A stretch of DNA of 64,000 nucleotides, taken from NCBI RefSeq assembly GCF_026157065.1, contig NZ_JANLGQ010000009.1, positions 1 through 64,000 on the forward strand, read 5' to 3'. Positions 63,624 through 64,000 of the stretch are shown here, one piece after another. Source of the DNA: Enterococcus sp. HY326 (lineage in GTDB: Bacteria; Bacillota; Bacilli; Lactobacillales; Enterococcaceae). A program made the position numbers and the translations under genes. The notes under the pieces are model-generated. The model saw nothing but the letters and a program-made list of their open reading frames with translations, was not told the origin of the DNA and did no database searches. Within the stretch, counting starts at the first letter, position 1, and each line of letters opens with the position of its first letter.

Positions 63624-64000
63624 CTGGCGGAGTTCACCTTCTTTTTGATTTTCTACTGTATTTTTTTCACTATATTCTACTTGCTCCCCACCAAACAAGC
63701 CGGGGGGATTGGTTTGAATGACATCCGCTTTTTCTCTTCTATCTGCTTCTTCGGCAAAAAGAGTTGGCGGATAAAGCTTGCGTTTAACTGGCAGTCTGTT
63801 TACCGGCAGATGCTCAAACAATGCTTTTTGAGCGGAAATCATCTGAGCAGCCAAGGTAATATCTGCTTCATTATGTACCAAATCAACTTTTTCTGATTCT
63901 TTTAATTCCCTTACTTTTTGCCCATCAGAAGAGTTTACTAATGGTCGATTGCCTACTCGTTTATGAGGGTTGATTGTGATTTTCTCAGGTAAATCAGCAG
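63624..64000 (-). CDS. Open frame continuing upstream of mapZ (partial, 5' end outside)
   Basis: The mapZ frame continues without a stop to the right edge, reading about 125 residues that look coding (HKRVGNRPLVNSSDGQ, PVNRLPVKRKLYPPTLFAEE, TNPPGLFGGEQVEYSE). No good start with a ribosome site is visible in it. It may be the end of another gene fused in frame to mapZ, or a longer N-terminus of mapZ. I do not recognise it. Confidence 0.5.

Noticed and set aside
1-64000. CRISPR arrays, transposase genes and rRNA operons
   Set aside because: No regularly spaced repeats, no transposase motifs and no rRNA sequence were seen on reading the window.

Overview
The window reads as chromosome of a low-GC Gram-positive bacterium of the order Lactobacillales, most likely Enterococcus or a close relative. 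The reasons are a MapZ division protein, a WxL cell-surface locus, an EfrEF-like ABC exporter with a MerR regulator, an oadH-oadD gene order like that of enterococcal oxaloacetate decarboxylase, and strong AGGAGG ribosome binding sites. Genus is inferred from gene content only.

Layout. (1) 1-5077: a leftward catabolic operon for L(+)-tartrate: AraC-type regulator, tartrate dehydratase TtdA/TtdB, a CitMHS-family transporter, and the start of an oxaloacetate decarboxylase (OadH-like, biotin protein OadD, the rest beyond the left edge). A cre site lies on the promoter. OadD carries an apparent one-base frameshift. (2) 5320-14545: a leftward WxL surface-protein locus: degenerate-receiver regulator, a very large WxL protein broken by one in-frame stop, an LPXTG protein, two WxL proteins, a WxL-interacting protein, membrane proteins and a signal-peptidase homologue whose catalytic lysine is arginine. 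(3) 14760-16181: a tyrosine recombinase gene enclosed by two perfect inverted copies of a 25-bp recombination core, with an outward-facing promoter inside. This looks like a self-contained invertible DNA switch next to the WxL locus and is the most interesting feature. (4) 16762-18823: an AgrC/AgrA-like two-component system with no visible peptide gene. (5) 19491-35442: housekeeping and transport genes: dus, a MerR/EfrEF-like exporter with a textbook 19-bp-spacer promoter, trmD, rimM, khpA, rpsP, acetyltransferase, FMN reductase, dipeptidase, tag and a YtrA-type GntR/ABC operon. (6) 35591-41613: an ABC system with three tandem paralogous membrane proteins. (7) 41896-44907: small genes, a tRNA-like remnant, acetyltransferase and RpiR regulator. 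(8) 45110-64000: ylxM-ffh, PhoP/PhoR, PstS behind six Pho-box repeats, murE, ribU with an FMN riboswitch, rluB, scpA/scpB, xerD, fur, cvfB, azlCD and mapZ.

How parts connect. Tartrate would be imported, dehydrated to oxaloacetate and decarboxylated by a Na+-pumping complex, under AraC activation and CcpA repression. The switch would place or remove a promoter in front of the WxL regulator. In the sequenced orientation its promoter points away from the WxL genes into a terminator, which suggests the OFF phase. PhoP most likely controls pstS through the Pho boxes. Several genes show possible loss-of-function changes (oadD frameshift, WxL stop codon, signal peptidase Lys to Arg, PhoR Gly to Glu); each could be biology or sequence error.
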